64,000 nucleotides of DNA from Rossellomorea marisflavi (GCF_001274775.1 NZ_LGUE01000004.1:542163-606162), one strand, 5' to 3'. Numbered from the stretch's first letter, positions 34,511 through 44,096 are shown. Notes: a model not told the origin generated them from the sequence alone. Program-made: numbers and translations.

Positions 34511-35701
34511 TCATTCCTCTTCCTCAAACGCCTTCCCCGTCTTCACAAACGAATCGATATCCCGGTCCAGATACACCCATCCCTTCCACGCAATGTGGAT
34601 CGTATCCTTCAGAAAATACGGATCGTATTCGTGATCGGAGTAGTCTGTATACGCGAAGCCATTATCTGCGATTTGCGAGGTGATCCGCTTGTAGTAGTCA
34701 TCCCTTCCCTTCTTCGGGAAGCCTGTGTAATCGTAGTACTCGCCGTTTACGGGCAGGATGACGAAGAGCGGTTCGGCTTTCGATTGTTTCAATACGTCCA
34801 TGAGCAGCTGGAAGTCATCATACTCCTTGGATACCCCGTAGGAGTGATCCTTGTTCTTGCCTTTTTTGGCCGCGATCTCTCGGGCTTGTTTTTTGTATAC
34901 CTTGTCGTCGATGTTGAACCGGCTGTGCTGCGTGTGGCGCTCACCTGTACGGTCGGCCATCTTCATGAGGGATTCCCACGATTGACCTTCGACCTTGTTC
35001 GAGGCATTGCGCTGGGCCGATGAGATCGTGAACAATGAATAGTACAGATCCTTTTTCTCGAGCACCTTGCCGTACAGGTTCGCCACGGCTGACAGCCCTT
35101 GGTATGTAGCGGTTTTATCATGAAGATACGCATCGTACAGTTCATATACGAGCGTATCGTTTTTCACCGTATTATAGGACATCATCCGCTTCATCAGCTT
35201 CGTTTTCGTGTCTTCATCGATGATGGAATTGGACGGGAGGTCCATGGCCTGCAGGGCTGAATAGTTCGGGGCGAAGTGATTTTCATCGGTCCCATTCTTC
35301 ACGAACCATTGAGGCGAGACGATGATCACCATCTGCTTCTGTTGGAGCTGACCGGCGTGGCTCGCCAGGTTGATGGCGTGGATGATGGAGGTGGTGCCCC
35401 CTTTTCCGACGAGGAACGGCTTGAAGCCGGCATCATTCACCTTGAAATAGTTCGAGGGGTGGTACCGGTCCCATCGCGAGAATTCGGAAGATCCATAGAT
35501 TGGTAGATACGTAGGGTCCTCAAGCATCTCATCCTGCAGGTAGGTGCCGGCAAACATGTTCGAGTTCAGGGAACTAGCTGCCTCATCGAGCCGGCCGTCG
35601 GGCATCAACTTCACGAGCCACTTGTTCGGTACCGATATCATGCCGATGAACAGCACGAATGCGAGGATCATCGGGCCGAATACGTGTCGCTTTTTCTTCA
35701 T
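34511..35701 (-). CDS. dltD: DltD, D-alanine transfer protein of teichoic acid modification
   Basis: 396 residues from the ATG at 35701: an N-terminal membrane anchor (GPMILAFVLFIGMISVP) and an SGNH-like extracytoplasmic domain with YGSSEFSRWD (the nucleophile serine block) and a C-terminal FLKDTIHIAWKGW with the catalytic Asp and His. DltD completes D-alanyl transfer to lipoteichoic acid outside the membrane. An upstream extension to 35746 would run into dltC; the ATGA overlap with the dltC stop supports the chosen start. It is the last gene of the dlt operon. Confidence 0.93.
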   Translation of the reverse strand: MKKKRHVFGPMILAFVLFIGMISVPNKWLVKLMPDGRLDEAASSLNSNMFAGTYLQDEMLEDPTYLPIYGSSEFSRWDRYHPSNYFKVNDAGFKPFLVGKGGTTSIIHAINLASHAGQLQQKQMVIIVSPQWFVKNGTDENHFAPNYSALQAMDLPSNSIIDEDTKTKLMKRMMSYNTVKNDTLVYELYDAYLHDKTATYQGLSAVANLYGKVLEKKDLYYSLFTISSAQRNASNKVEGQSWESLMKMADRTGERHTQHSRFNIDDKVYKKQAREIAAKKGKNKDHSYGVSKEYDDFQLLMDVLKQSKAEPLFVILPVNGEYYDYTGFPKKGRDDYYKRITSQIADNGFAYTDYSDHEYDPYFLKDTIHIAWKGWVYLDRDIDSFVKTGKAFEEEE

Positions 35702-35934
35702 TTCAGATTCTTCAGCTGCTTGATGATCGCATTTGGCGTGTTCCATACGTCACGGTCAAACTCCGTGATCGGGACGAGGATCCCGAGCCTGTCCTCGAAT
35801 TCGACGAGCATTTCCACGGTGCCGAATGAATCGAGGAGACCCTCTTCAAAAAGGTCCATATCCGGTGTTTCTTTCACCGACTCCTCCTGGCAAACCTCTG
35901 CAAGTATGTCTAATACTTCTTGTTCAAAATTCAT
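35698..35934 (-). CDS. dltC: DltC, D-alanyl carrier protein
   Basis: 78 residues from the ATG at 35934, which has AGGAGG 8-10 bases upstream; an in-frame extension to 36048 lies inside dltB and is rejected. LFEEGLLDSFGTVEMLVEFE holds the phosphopantetheine serine (DSFGT, Ser near 36). It carries D-alanine from DltA to DltB. Length and motif are canonical. It overlaps dltD by ATGA. Confidence 0.94.
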   Translation of the reverse strand: MNFEQEVLDILAEVCQEESVKETPDMDLFEEGLLDSFGTVEMLVEFEDRLGILVPITEFDRDVWNTPNAIIKQLKNLK

Positions 35935-35948
35935 ATTCGTGTTTCCTC

Positions 35949-37106
35949 CTAGTGGAATGGTTGTCCTGAGAATAGATAGAATCCGAAGCAGATCACATGG
36001 AAGGTGATCACAATGGATACGACGGTCGTGAACCGGTTCGCCGGCCACTTCTTATGCTTCTTGTTCCATTTCTCGAAAAAGTTATAGCTGACCATGACGG
36101 CCGCATGATAGAGTCCGTAGACGATGTACTGGATCGCAAGGCCATGCCACACCCCCATGAGGGTGAACAGCAGGATGTAGCCGAGATTCGACAGCAGCAT
36201 CTTGTTCTTGATCCAGCGCTTCTTCTTCATGAGGAACATGAAGCGCATGAACACATAATCCCTGAACCAGAAGGACAGGGTCATATGCCTCCGGTTCCAG
36301 AAGTCCTTGATGTTCCGGCTCAGGAACGGCTTGTTGAAGTTCTCCGGGGTCCGGATGCCCATCATGTAGCTGATCCCGACGGCAAACGCCGTATACCCGG
36401 CGAAATCGAAGAACAGGTACATGCTGTAGCCGTACATATAGAGAAGGTTATAAAGGATCTTGTTCGACGTCATATACGGCAGATTCATGATGAAGTAGGT
36501 ATTGACCGCATATCCGATGATGAACTTATAGAGGAACCCGATGAAAATCTTATGTAATCCCGAGTACAGGAGGGATTGATAGTCCGCAGCATCCCATACG
36601 GTCCCCTCATCTTTCTCGAATCTCCGGTACCGGTCGATCGGTCCCGAGGAGAGCGATGGGTAGAACAGCATGAAATAAGCGATCCGGTAGACCGGTGGCT
36701 GCTCCTTGATCAGGCCATCCCGTATTTCGATGACCATCTGGACGGCTTTGAACGTCAGGTAGGAGATTCCGAGGAATGTGGCCCAGTTATCGAAGGCTAG
36801 AAACGGAAGCACCTTGGATAGAATCAGGGGCAGGAGGGATAGCGCCACCATGAGATAGAACACGACTCCTGCATTCCGCTTCGAGCGGTACGCCATATAC
36901 CCTTTGATCAGCAGCACCTGGAACACGGTGAAGGCGATCAAGGTCGCGAACCCTCTCGCATCCCCCGAGAAGATCAGGGCCAGGATGACCACCGAGATGA
37001 TCAGGTTATAGACACGGAAGCTCTTGCCCTTTAAGCCGAGGATGACCGTCGGCAACAGCAGGATTCCGATGATGATAAAGAATAGAAACGAGCCATATAC
37101 CGTCAT
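35949..37106 (-). CDS. dltB: DltB, MBOAT-family D-alanyl transferase
   Basis: 385 residues, roughly ten membrane segments, MBOAT fold: [55 protein letters not shown] and the catalytic histidine in [10 protein letters not shown]. It passes D-alanine across the membrane from DltC. It overlaps dltA by ATGA at 37103-37106 and ends 14 bases before dltC. Confidence 0.95.
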   Translation of the reverse strand: MTVYGSFLFFIIIGILLLPTVILGLKGKSFRVYNLIISVVILALIFSGDARGFATLIAFTVFQVLLIKGYMAYRSKRNAGVVFYLMVALSLLPLILSKVLPFLAFDNWATFLGISYLTFKAVQMVIEIRDGLIKEQPPVYRIAYFMLFYPSLSSGPIDRYRRFEKDEGTVWDAADYQSLLYSGLHKIFIGFLYKFIIGYAVNTYFIMNLPYMTSNKILYNLLYMYGYSMYLFFDFAGYTAFAVGISYMMGIRTPENFNKPFLSRNIKDFWNRRHMTLSFWFRDYVFMRFMFLMKKKRWIKNKMLLSNLGYILLFTLMGVWHGLAIQYIVYGLYHAAVMVSYNFFEKWNKKHKKWPANRFTTVVSIVITFHVICFGFYLFSGQPFH

Positions 37107-38608
37107 GCAAGAACCTCATCCTTAATGCGCTTGCGGTCGAGTTTCCCATTCGTCGTGATCGGCAGGCTCCCTTTGTAGATGAACTTACGCGGGACCATAT
37201 AAGAAGGCAGCGTCTTCTGCAGCTCCTTCCGGATGAAGGACGTGAGATGATGCTCCTTCTCGAATGGATGATCCCCCGGGATGATCGTGGCGACGAGATA
37301 ATCGATCTTCTCCCCATTCTGGTGAGGGAGGACGACCGTCGATTGCACGTACGGGCACTGATTGATCTGGAACTCGATTTCCTCAAGCTCCATGCGGTAC
37401 CCGTGAAGCTTGATCTGGAAATCGAGACGTCCCTGGTAGAAGATGCAGCCTTCACGGGCATAACCGGCATCCCCTGTGCGGTAAGCCCACGTTCCCTGAT
37501 ACGAAAAGAACGACTTCTCCGTCAGATGGGGCGCACCGAGGTAGCCTTTACTCACGCTCGGACCGGCAATGATGATCTCCCCTGCTTCCCCGTCCGCTGC
37601 AGGCTCTCCTTGTTCATTCAGGATGAGGACCCGGGTATCGGATTTACTGTACCCGACCGGCAGCGATCCGTGATCGGCCAGGATAAGGTCTGTGATCTCG
37701 ACCGAGGTGACGGCGACCGTTGCTTCCGTCGGCCCATATGTATTGAAGATGACGGCTTTCGGGAATCGTTTGCGGAGCTCCTTCGCCACCGAGACCGGCA
37801 GTGTTTCCCCGCAGAACTGGAACAGCTCGACGTTTGGCATCTTCGCTTCATTAAATCCTGGGTCCATGAGGCACATCTGCATGAACGAAGGGGTCGATGT
37901 CCACACCTGGACGCCCGATGCTTCAAGGGTTTCAAACATCACTTTCGGCTTGTCGACGCAAGATTTCGGGAGGGCAAACAGGGTCCCGCCCGTCACAAGC
38001 GATGGATACAGGTCCATGACGGATAGGTCGAAGGAGAACGGTGCCTGATTGAGGAAGACTTTGTGCTCCCCGATCGGGAAATCCTCTTTCATCCAGTCCA
38101 CGAAGCTCTGCAGGTTGCTGCCCGTGATCTGGACCCCTTTTGGATTCCCCGTGCTTCCTGACGTGTAGATGATGTAATACACTTCATCGTCTTTGACCCA
38201 CGTCCCGGGCGTCACGCTCGTCGGTTCGTTCCAATCGAACGCGTCCAATGCCAGAACGGGAACGGAGGCAAACGGGATGGGTTCACCCGACACATTGATG
38301 ATCAGTCCGGCGCCCGAGTTCTCGATGATGGACCGGACCCGCTCATCCGGGATGGAGGTGTCGATGGGGATGTACGGGAAGCCTGCCTTGACGCTCCCCA
38401 GGAAGGCGATGGGCATACCCGGCTCCATATGTCCGTAGACGACGATCGGGGTCTGGCGCGGAAGGATGTAGGCGTCCAGCAGATAAGAGGCGAGTTGATC
38501 GGATCGTCCCCAAAGCTCCCCGTACGATAGCGCCTGCCCATTCGCTGTGAAGGCCTGCTGCTCCGGTGATTGTGTTGCATGCTCTTGAATGTCTAACAAA
38601 AAGTCCAT
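37103..38608 (-). CDS. dltA: DltA, D-alanine--carrier protein ligase
   Basis: 501 residues, stand-alone adenylation enzyme: [39 protein letters not shown] with the conserved cysteine near the D-alanine pocket, [20 protein letters not shown] and TTNGKLDRK with the catalytic lysine. It activates D-alanine with ATP and loads DltC. Its homology to NRPS adenylation domains is generic; its place in dltXABCD fixes the role. Confidence 0.96.
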   Translation of the reverse strand: MDFLLDIQEHATQSPEQQAFTANGQALSYGELWGRSDQLASYLLDAYILPRQTPIVVYGHMEPGMPIAFLGSVKAGFPYIPIDTSIPDERVRSIIENSGAGLIINVSGEPIPFASVPVLALDAFDWNEPTSVTPGTWVKDDEVYYIIYTSGSTGNPKGVQITGSNLQSFVDWMKEDFPIGEHKVFLNQAPFSFDLSVMDLYPSLVTGGTLFALPKSCVDKPKVMFETLEASGVQVWTSTPSFMQMCLMDPGFNEAKMPNVELFQFCGETLPVSVAKELRKRFPKAVIFNTYGPTEATVAVTSVEITDLILADHGSLPVGYSKSDTRVLILNEQGEPAADGEAGEIIIAGPSVSKGYLGAPHLTEKSFFSYQGTWAYRTGDAGYAREGCIFYQGRLDFQIKLHGYRMELEEIEFQINQCPYVQSTVVLPHQNGEKIDYLVATIIPGDHPFEKEHHLTSFIRKELQKTLPSYMVPRKFIYKGSLPITTNGKLDRKRIKDEVLA

Positions 38609-38629
38609 AGTTCGATTCCCTTCTCCACG

Positions 38630-38776
38630 TTAAAAATCGTTGTAAATATAGCTTCCGGTATTGGCACTGTGGAAGCTGTATAAAAAGAATAAAATCAGCA
38701 GGATCGCCAAGTAGAATGTCGTGTGCACGACCCATCTCACGGCGGTCCGTTGATAGAAACGGCTTAATTTATCCAT
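38630..38776 (-). CDS. dltX: DltX, small teichoic acid D-alanylation protein (48 aa)
   Basis: A 48-residue ORF read directly from the minus strand: MDKLSRFYQRTAVRWVVH, a membrane segment FYLAILLILFFLYSF, then a C-terminal GSYIYNDF. The single helix and the aromatic-acidic tail are typical of DltX, which acts with DltB, DltD and DltC at the membrane. It overlaps the response-regulator gene by 8 bases and precedes dltA by 21 bases. Confidence 0.92.
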   Translation of the reverse strand: MDKLSRFYQRTAVRWVVHTTFYLAILLILFFLYSFHSANTGSYIYNDF

Positions 38777-39455
38777 GGTTGTCTCCTTCAAATTTGTACC
38801 CCGTCCGGATGACGGTGCGGATATAGTGGGATTCCGTCCCGAGCTTGCTTCTCAGCTTCCGGATGTGGGTGTCGACTACACGGCTGTCTCCGTCGAAGTC
38901 CATGCCCCACACCCGGTCGAGGATCGTATCCCTGGATAGCACAATGTTCTTGTTCTCGATGAGCAAGAGCAGGAGATCGTATTCTTTCGGCGTGAGTTCC
39001 ACTTCGGCTCCGTCCACTTCCAGACGGCGTGCCAGCGTATTCAGGAGTGCAGAACCGAACCCGATCATATGACCGTTCGGCAGATAGCTTTCCTTCACCC
39101 GCTTCATGAGGGAATTTGCCCGTGCCACCAGCACCCGCGGACTGAAGGGCTTCGTCACATATTCATCGGCCCCGAGCTCGAATCCGTGGATCTTATCGCT
39201 GTCAGCCCCCTTCGCGGTCAGCAGGATGATGGGGACACCCGACTTGAGGCGTACACGGCGGCACACCTCGAATCCATTCACCTTCGGCATCATCACGTCC
39301 AGGATGAGGAGGTCCGGAGAGATGGAATCCAGCATCTCCAGCGCCACATCGCCATCCTCTGCTTCGTGTACCTCCCATCCATCCTGGATGAAATAGTCCG
39401 AAATGATCTCCCTGATCCTCGCTTCATCTTCCACAAGCAAAACTGTTTTACCCAT
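38769..39455 (-). CDS. OmpR-family response regulator of the dlt operon
   Basis: 228 residues: receiver 1-120 (VLLVEDEARIREI, LLILDVMMP with the phosphoacceptor Asp near 52, LLTAKG, VTKPFSPRVL) and a winged-helix DNA-binding domain 130-225 (ELTPKEYDLLLLL, SRVVDTHIRKLRSKLG, IRTVIRTGYKFE). It overlaps dltX and is read with its sensor kinase just upstream. In Bacillus cereus a comparable pair, EtsRS, lies before dltXABCD; by position this pair probably responds to cell-envelope stress and controls D-alanylation. Confidence 0.93.
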   Translation of the reverse strand: MGKTVLLVEDEARIREIISDYFIQDGWEVHEAEDGDVALEMLDSISPDLLILDVMMPKVNGFEVCRRVRLKSGVPIILLTAKGADSDKIHGFELGADEYVTKPFSPRVLVARANSLMKRVKESYLPNGHMIGFGSALLNTLARRLEVDGAEVELTPKEYDLLLLLIENKNIVLSRDTILDRVWGMDFDGDSRVVDTHIRKLRSKLGTESHYIRTVIRTGYKFEGDNHG

Positions 39456-39488
39456 TTTCTTCGTTCCTCCAGCCTGATTCTTCGATTA

Positions 39489-39519
39489 GTGTAAAAGGGT
39501 CGTATGTCTTTTGTGTGTC
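39489..39519. repeat. 31-base element before the response-regulator gene, copy 1
   Basis: Aligns without gaps to 41321-41351 before the kinase gene, about 22 of 31 bases identical by my count, best over TATGT followed by TTTGTGTGT. It falls in the 73-base gap between kinase stop and regulator start and may be a binding site of this OmpR-type regulator. Confidence 0.5.
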
Positions 39520-39528
39520 CTTTTGCCT

Positions 39529-41286
39529 TTAATTTGTAAATAGTATAGTAAATTGGACTCCATCCTCGAGGTTCTCGACCTTATACTCACAGTGATGCAT
39601 ATCGAGGATCTGTTGGGCGATCGACAGTCCGAGTCCAGTCCCGCCGGTCTGGCGGCTGCGCGACAGCTCCCCGCGGTAGAATCTCTTCCAGATATGATCG
39701 AGCGTGTCTTCAGGGATGTTGTCGCCCCTGTTCCGGAGGATGAAGGTCGTGTCGTGGTCATCGCTCTCGATATCGATGGAGATGGTGCTTCCCTTCTCCG
39801 CATGGCGGATGGAATTCACCAGGAAGTTCAGCATCACCTTCTCCATCCAGCCGTAATCGGCCACGATCGGCAGCTCCTTGGTGGAGCCGATGACGACGTC
39901 GAGATCTTTTTCCTTCAGGGAATAGACCAATTTATTCGAAGCTTTATCGATCAGGTCACTCAATAGGAAGGAAGTCTTCCGCAGCTTGATGGTCCTTGCC
40001 TCCAATTTGGCCAGGTCGAGCATGTCCGTCAGCAGCCCTTCCATCTTCTCCGCCTCTTCGACGATGACCTCGAAATAATGATCCTGCTTGTTCGCCCCGA
40101 TGCCATCCTTCAGTCCTTCCGCAAAACTCTTGATGATGCTGAGTGGCGTCTTCAGCTCATGGGAGGCATTCGCGAAGAAGTCCTGTTGGACCTTCTCCAT
40201 CTCATTCTTCTGCTCCATATCGGCAAGGAGCTGGACGTTCTTCTCCTCGAGCTCCTTCAACGCCTGATCGAGATTCCTCGCCATGAGCAGCATGCTGTTG
40301 GACAGATTCCCGATCTCATCTTTTTGACGGACGGGGGAATCGACGGTGAAATCCAGCTTGACCATCCGCTTCGCCATCTTGTCCAACTTGATCAGGGGTT
40401 TGCTGACCAACCGTGAGAAGAAGAACGATAGAATGATAATGAGGAAGAGCCCGCCGATCCCCAGATACAAGTAGAAGAGCTGGAGGGCATTGTTCGTGTC
40501 CTGGACTTCCTGCAGGGACGTTACGGACACGAGGAGTTCGGTCTTCCCGGCTTTCGTTTTCACCGGATCGATGATGACCATGTTATGCGTCCCGCTCCAC
40601 GGCTCCGTCCAATCGATCTTCTGCAGCTTCATGTCCTTGACCTTCTTTTCCTGCGACGGCTTCAAAGGGAATAATTCATTCAACGCATCGAATAGCAGTC
40701 CCTGCTGGGTGTTCCATGCCTTCGACCGGGGCAGGACCCGTTCGACCACTTCCCCCGTCACCTTATCCGCATAGGACGCATCCACGTCCTCCCCGATCGA
40801 CGGGAAGCCCTTTTGGGTAATCTGGAAGGGATACATCACCGTAGGGGCATCCTTTTGTTCCTGATCCAGTGCTCCCCACACCGTCAACGTACTTCCTTTA
40901 TCGATTGCCGCCGCCTTCAGTTCCTGCCCATATGTATTCATGAAGAACGACAGCGACACGACCACAAGCGTCCCGTCTTTTTGTTTCAGCGTGATATGAT
41001 ACGGGTCATTCAACGTCAGATTCCCATCCGTGTCAACGATGGTCAGCTGACTCTTATTCTCCGACATGAACTTCACGGCTTCCCGTGACGCCCGATGCGA
41101 GCTCCAATCCTCATTCACATAATGCTCAGAGAACCTCTCCAGCGCGGACTCCACGCCCTTGATCTTGTACTTCTGGTAAAAATCCTGAAAAAAGAGCATA
41201 TGCGCCAAAATGATCATGCCGTAAAAGCACATGAACACGACAACCGTCAGTAGAAATAGTTTCAATGTAATTCCTTTACGCTTCAT
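39529..41286 (-). CDS. Membrane sensor histidine kinase of the dlt operon
   Basis: 585 residues from the ATG at 41286 (AGGAGG 5 bases upstream); an in-frame extension to 41424 has no site. First membrane helix LFLLTVVVFMCFYGMIILAH, an extracytoplasmic sensor of about 250 residues, second helix LYLYLGIGGLFLIIILSFFF, HAMP region, HisKA ASHELKTPLSII with the phospho-His near 377, and HATPase motifs NFLVNSIRHA, and GTGLGLSIAQQIL. It transfers phosphate to the downstream OmpR-type regulator. The sensed signal is unknown. Confidence 0.93.
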   Translation of the reverse strand: MKRKGITLKLFLLTVVVFMCFYGMIILAHMLFFQDFYQKYKIKGVESALERFSEHYVNEDWSSHRASREAVKFMSENKSQLTIVDTDGNLTLNDPYHITLKQKDGTLVVVSLSFFMNTYGQELKAAAIDKGSTLTVWGALDQEQKDAPTVMYPFQITQKGFPSIGEDVDASYADKVTGEVVERVLPRSKAWNTQQGLLFDALNELFPLKPSQEKKVKDMKLQKIDWTEPWSGTHNMVIIDPVKTKAGKTELLVSVTSLQEVQDTNNALQLFYLYLGIGGLFLIIILSFFFSRLVSKPLIKLDKMAKRMVKLDFTVDSPVRQKDEIGNLSNSMLLMARNLDQALKELEEKNVQLLADMEQKNEMEKVQQDFFANASHELKTPLSIIKSFAEGLKDGIGANKQDHYFEVIVEEAEKMEGLLTDMLDLAKLEARTIKLRKTSFLLSDLIDKASNKLVYSLKEKDLDVVIGSTKELPIVADYGWMEKVMLNFLVNSIRHAEKGSTISIDIESDDHDTTFILRNRGDNIPEDTLDHIWKRFYRGELSRSRQTGGTGLGLSIAQQILDMHHCEYKVENLEDGVQFTILFTN

Positions 41287-41320
41287 AAAGCCTCCTGGGT
41301 CCTTGATGATGTTTTTGCAA

Positions 41321-41351
41321 GTATACGAGTCTGATATGTTCTTTGTGTGTA
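41321..41351. repeat. 31-base element before the kinase gene, copy 2
   Basis: Partner of the element at 39489-39519, in the same orientation, 35 bases upstream of the kinase start and therefore in promoter position for the whole operon. Confidence 0.5.
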
Positions 41352-41489
41352 GATGAAAATCGCCTGTGAACAGAAATGCAGTTAATCTTACTACAATTGG
41401 GAGCGAGAATCCAGATGGTGTCATATACTCCCAATATGCAAAAATATAAATAATTTATAATAAATATTCAGAACTTTGCCACTTTAAAG

Positions 41490-41518
41490 TTGTAAATCAA
41501 TCGCATCCATTGTATGAT
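41490..41518 (+). promoter_or_regulatory. Sigma-A-type promoter for a short RNA
   Basis: TTGTAA (41490-41495) and TATGAT (41513-41518) are separated by 17 bases. The upstream sequence is very AT-rich. Confidence 0.6.
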
Positions 41519-41524
41519 GAAGGA

Positions 41525-41584
41525 GACAATATGTCATTGACCCCCTTTTTACCCCTTTGTTTGTGCAAAGGGGGTTTTTTATTG
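41525..41584 (+). ncRNA. Short C-rich regulatory RNA candidate, RoxS/RsaE-like motif
   Basis: A promoter is followed within about 70 bases by a terminator (CCCCTTTG, loop TTTGTG, CAAAGGGG, TTTTTT), so a transcript near 60 bases is expected. It contains ACCCCTTTGTTTG plus a second run of five C. CCCCUUUGUUU is the motif I recall as conserved in RsaE of Staphylococcus and RoxS of Bacillus, which pair with ribosome binding sites. The RNA would be shorter than RoxS (about 115 bases), so this may be RoxS with a different 5' end or a separate C-rich RNA. A 20-codon ORF at 41531 is not credible because its ribosome site lies upstream of the predicted transcript start. Confidence 0.5.
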
Positions 41585-41802
41585 TTGGGATGATAAAGAA
41601 GTGTCTTGTTGAGTCCTCACTGCGTAGCGGATCCATTGTTGATTCGACTTCACGATCAGGTTCTCGCCCAAGATCAGCTCCCCCTTAACCCCCGATGAAA
41701 CCCTTCACTCTTCTGTTTTCAACCACATCAAATTTGGGTAATTATATTAAAAATGGAAAAATAACCCTTACCGACCACATTCCACAGAAGGGGGATATTT
41801 CA

Positions 41803-42204
41803 GTGAGAAAACCGATTCTGATCGTCATAGGCATCACGGCGCTTATCACGCTCATCATCAGCATCCCGAACATCACCGCCCAGGCAAAATGGTATGCGTT
41901 CGAACGTCATAAGAACGTGGACACCGTCACAAAAACCGTCACCCTGCATGACCTGGCTGATATGCTGCACGACCAGAGGACCCTGGCCGGGGAACTGCAG
42001 GACTCTTCCACTTACTCCCTCATAGGGGATCAAGTGAGAAAAGGCCTTGATGACGCTTCCCGACACGAAGTATACCTGCAGCAGCACGATGAAATTGACT
42101 CGATCAAAATCAGGCTGCCCATTACCTCCTACAAGGATAAGAATAAAGCGATTGAGTTTATTTCTGGAGAGGGAGAGGTCGTGGAGACATATAGGAAGGA
42201 ATGA
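41803..42204 (+). CDS. Small membrane-anchored or secreted protein of unknown function
   Basis: 133 residues from the GTG at 41803, which has AAGGGGG 9 bases upstream; an ATG 36 codons earlier (41695) has no site and would put a non-helical stretch before the membrane segment. PILIVIGITALITLIISIPN is a signal or anchor helix; the rest is polar (HKNVDTVTKTVTLHDLADML, IRLPITSYKDKNKAIEFISG). I recognise no family. Confidence 0.65.
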   Translation: MRKPILIVIGITALITLIISIPNITAQAKWYAFERHKNVDTVTKTVTLHDLADMLHDQRTLAGELQDSSTYSLIGDQVRKGLDDASRHEVYLQQHDEIDSIKIRLPITSYKDKNKAIEFISGEGEVVETYRKE

Positions 42205-42265
42205 TTCTTTCATTCTTGCGTGATAAGCCAATAGAACATCCAAAAATAGTAAAAGGAGAGATTAC

Positions 42266-42481
42266 TTGTACCGTACCATTGCGATCACAATTTCCGTCTT
42301 GGCCATAGCCTCTGCGATTTATACGTTTGTTACCAAGTCTGATCTAAGCACTAGCATCACGTTATGTGTATCTGCTTTGGTGTTCTTCCTCCTGGGCGCA
42401 TTGGAAATCCGGTCTATTATTCATCTGCACGTCCATGCTGATCCTCGGCGTGGCCATCCAACTCGTATTCTGATCGTTTAA
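42266..42481 (+). pseudogene. Small membrane protein gene, probably frameshifted (DUF3953-like)
   Basis: From the TTG at 42266 (AAAGGAG 7 bases upstream) the frame gives two membrane helices, RTIAITISVLAIASAIYTFV and ITLCVSALVFFLLGAL, then a polar, histidine-rich tail. In the +1 frame the same DNA reads KSGLLFICTSMLILGVAIQL, a third helix, and stops at 42471. Short three-helix proteins of the DUF3953 kind have just such a layout, so a one-base insertion or two-base deletion near 42405-42415 is likely. It could also be a sequencing error. Confidence 0.55.
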
Positions 42482-42501
42482 GAGAGCGATTCTCCCAAAA
42501 G

Positions 42502-42540
42502 AAAAAAGGCCAACCGCCCTACCGGTTAACCTTTCATCCT
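42502..42540 (-). terminator. Terminator after spermidine synthase
   Basis: On the minus strand AAGGTTAACCG and CGGTTGGCCTT pair across TAGGG-type loop bases, followed by TTTTTCTTTT, about 50 bases past the speE stop. Confidence 0.65.
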
Positions 42541-42587
42541 TCTTTATAGGTTTCCTTAAATGATCTTCTAACACTCTACTGAAATTA

Positions 42588-43421
42588 TCATTCCTTATCT
42601 AAAAGCCGGTTCACGAATCTTGGCAGTACAAAACTTGCATGATGAAGCTCAGGGGTGTAATACTTTGTATCAAGTTCCGAAATATTCTCCATTGACACAT
42701 CCAATGGATCATACACTTTCGAACCCATCGTAAAGGTCCACATCCCGCTTGGATAGGTTGGGATATTACACGTATATAGGCGAGTGATCGGAAATACCTC
42801 GCTTGCGTCCCTCATGACATGTTTGATTAGCTCCGATTTGAACCACGGGTTGTCTGTCTGGGCCACAAATATCCCATCTTCTTTCAGTGCTTTGGCAATG
42901 CCCGCATAAAATCCCTTCGTGAACAAGCCCGCAGCGGGACCAACGGGTTCTGTTGAATCGACCAGGATGACGTCATAGACGCCTTCGCTCTTGATGATGT
43001 GCTCAAACCCATCTCCGATCAGCAGTTCAGCACGGGCATCCCCGTAGCTGGATGAAATCGTTGGCAGATGTTTCTTCGAGTATTCCACCACTTTGCCATC
43101 AATCTCTACCTGCATCACACTCTCGACATCTGGATGCTTCAGCACTTCCCTGATCGTCCCGCCATCTCCTCCACCGACGACCAACACCTTTTTGGGTGAA
43201 GGGTGAGTGAATAATGGGATATGCGTGATCATTTCATGATAGACGAATTCGTCTTTCTCCGATGTCATGACCATCCCGTCGAGTAGCAGCATATTGCCGA
43301 ACTCTTCTGTCTCCAGCATTTCTAGCTGTTGAAAATCCGTCTGCTCGCTCTCAAGCGTGCGACGAACTTTCCCGGTGATTCCGAAAGACTTCGTTTGTTT
43401 CTCCGTAAACCATACTGACAT
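42588..43421 (-). CDS. speE: Spermidine synthase (polyamine aminopropyltransferase)
   Basis: 277 residues from the ATG at 43421 (GGGAG ten bases upstream; the TTG at 43430 is too close to it). Motifs: [18 protein letters not shown] for decarboxylated [33 protein letters not shown] with the catalytic Asp, and [15 protein letters not shown]. It transfers an aminopropyl group to putrescine. No speD or agmatinase gene lies nearby. The sequence is full length and all catalytic residues are present. Confidence 0.95.
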   Translation of the reverse strand: MSVWFTEKQTKSFGITGKVRRTLESEQTDFQQLEMLETEEFGNMLLLDGMVMTSEKDEFVYHEMITHIPLFTHPSPKKVLVVGGGDGGTIREVLKHPDVESVMQVEIDGKVVEYSKKHLPTISSSYGDARAELLIGDGFEHIIKSEGVYDVILVDSTEPVGPAAGLFTKGFYAGIAKALKEDGIFVAQTDNPWFKSELIKHVMRDASEVFPITRLYTCNIPTYPSGMWTFTMGSKVYDPLDVSMENISELDTKYYTPELHHASFVLPRFVNRLLDKE

Positions 43422-43437
43422 TTTATCCAACTCCCAA

Positions 43438-43752
43438 TTAACTAATTAACTTTAATCCAATAGCCGCGCTCAACACCATGGCCATGAAGATGATTCGTAA
43501 GATGCTCTTAGATTCCCCATAAAATAAAATCCCGACCAGTCCTGATCCCACGGTACCGATTCCGGTCCAGATTGCATAGGCCGTACCCATTGGAAGAGAC
43601 TGCATCGACAAACTCAAAAATGTGAAGCTGCATGCAAGCCCGACCACAAAGATGAGATAGGATGATACGCTTTTTTTCCGGGTGATCAGGTTCAATCCCG
43701 TTACACCGACCACTTCAAATACCCCTGCAAGAATAAGGAATATCCACCCCAT
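43438..43752 (-). CDS. SMR-family efflux subunit (second of a pair)
   Basis: 104 residues, four helices: [20 protein letters not shown] with the essential membrane Glu near 13, then [37 protein letters not shown] and a C-terminal helix. It starts in a TAATG overlap with the partner SMR gene, as in paired SMR exporters such as YkkCD, which work as heterodimers moving cations or guanidinium-type compounds out. Confidence 0.9.
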   Translation of the reverse strand: MGWIFLILAGVFEVVGVTGLNLITRKKSVSSYLIFVVGLACSFTFLSLSMQSLPMGTAYAIWTGIGTVGSGLVGILFYGESKSILRIIFMAMVLSAAIGLKLIS

Positions 43753-44096
43753 TACGATTCGCCTCCCTGTTCCTGACTCTTCCCTGTCACCAGCTTAAGC
43801 CCGATGACGCCTGCCAATAACACAAGGATCAACACGACTTTAGCCACCTGGAACGGGACATTGAAAAAGACCATTTCCGCAATGACCGTACCCGTCGTTC
43901 CAAGACCGGCAAAAACGGCATAGGCGGTCCCGACCGGCAGGGACATTTGTGTAGCCTTAATCAGGAACCCAAATGATAAGACGATGGCTGCGATTGTCGC
44001 TGCCCACGTGATGAAATCTGTAGAATGTTTCAATCCGATGACCCAGCACACTTCAAATAGGGAACCGAGTACAACGAACGTCCACGCTTTATTCAT
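43752..44096 (-). CDS. SMR-family efflux subunit (first of a pair)
   Basis: 114 residues, four helices: AWTFVVLGSLFEVCWVIGLKHS with the membrane Glu near 14 and the W-x-x-x-LK pattern of the SugE/Gdx branch, PVGTAYAVFAGLGTTGTVIA and a C-terminal helix. It overlaps the TetR gene by ATGA and its partner by one base, so all three are coupled. Gdx-type pairs export guanidinium; the true substrate here is not determined. Confidence 0.9.
   Translation of the reverse strand: MNKAWTFVVLGSLFEVCWVIGLKHSTDFITWAATIAAIVLSFGFLIKATQMSLPVGTAYAVFAGLGTTGTVIAEMVFFNVPFQVAKVVLILVLLAGVIGLKLVTGKSQEQGGES

Noticed and set aside
35698-36048. 116-residue version of DltC
   Set aside because: The first 38 residues lie in the dltB gene; the 78-residue start has a strong ribosome site and the normal length of the carrier protein.
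41531-41593. 20-codon ORF with AAGGAG before its ATG, over the short-RNA terminator
   Set aside because: The ribosome site lies between the -10 and the predicted transcript start, so it would not be transcribed; the hairpin fits a terminator better.
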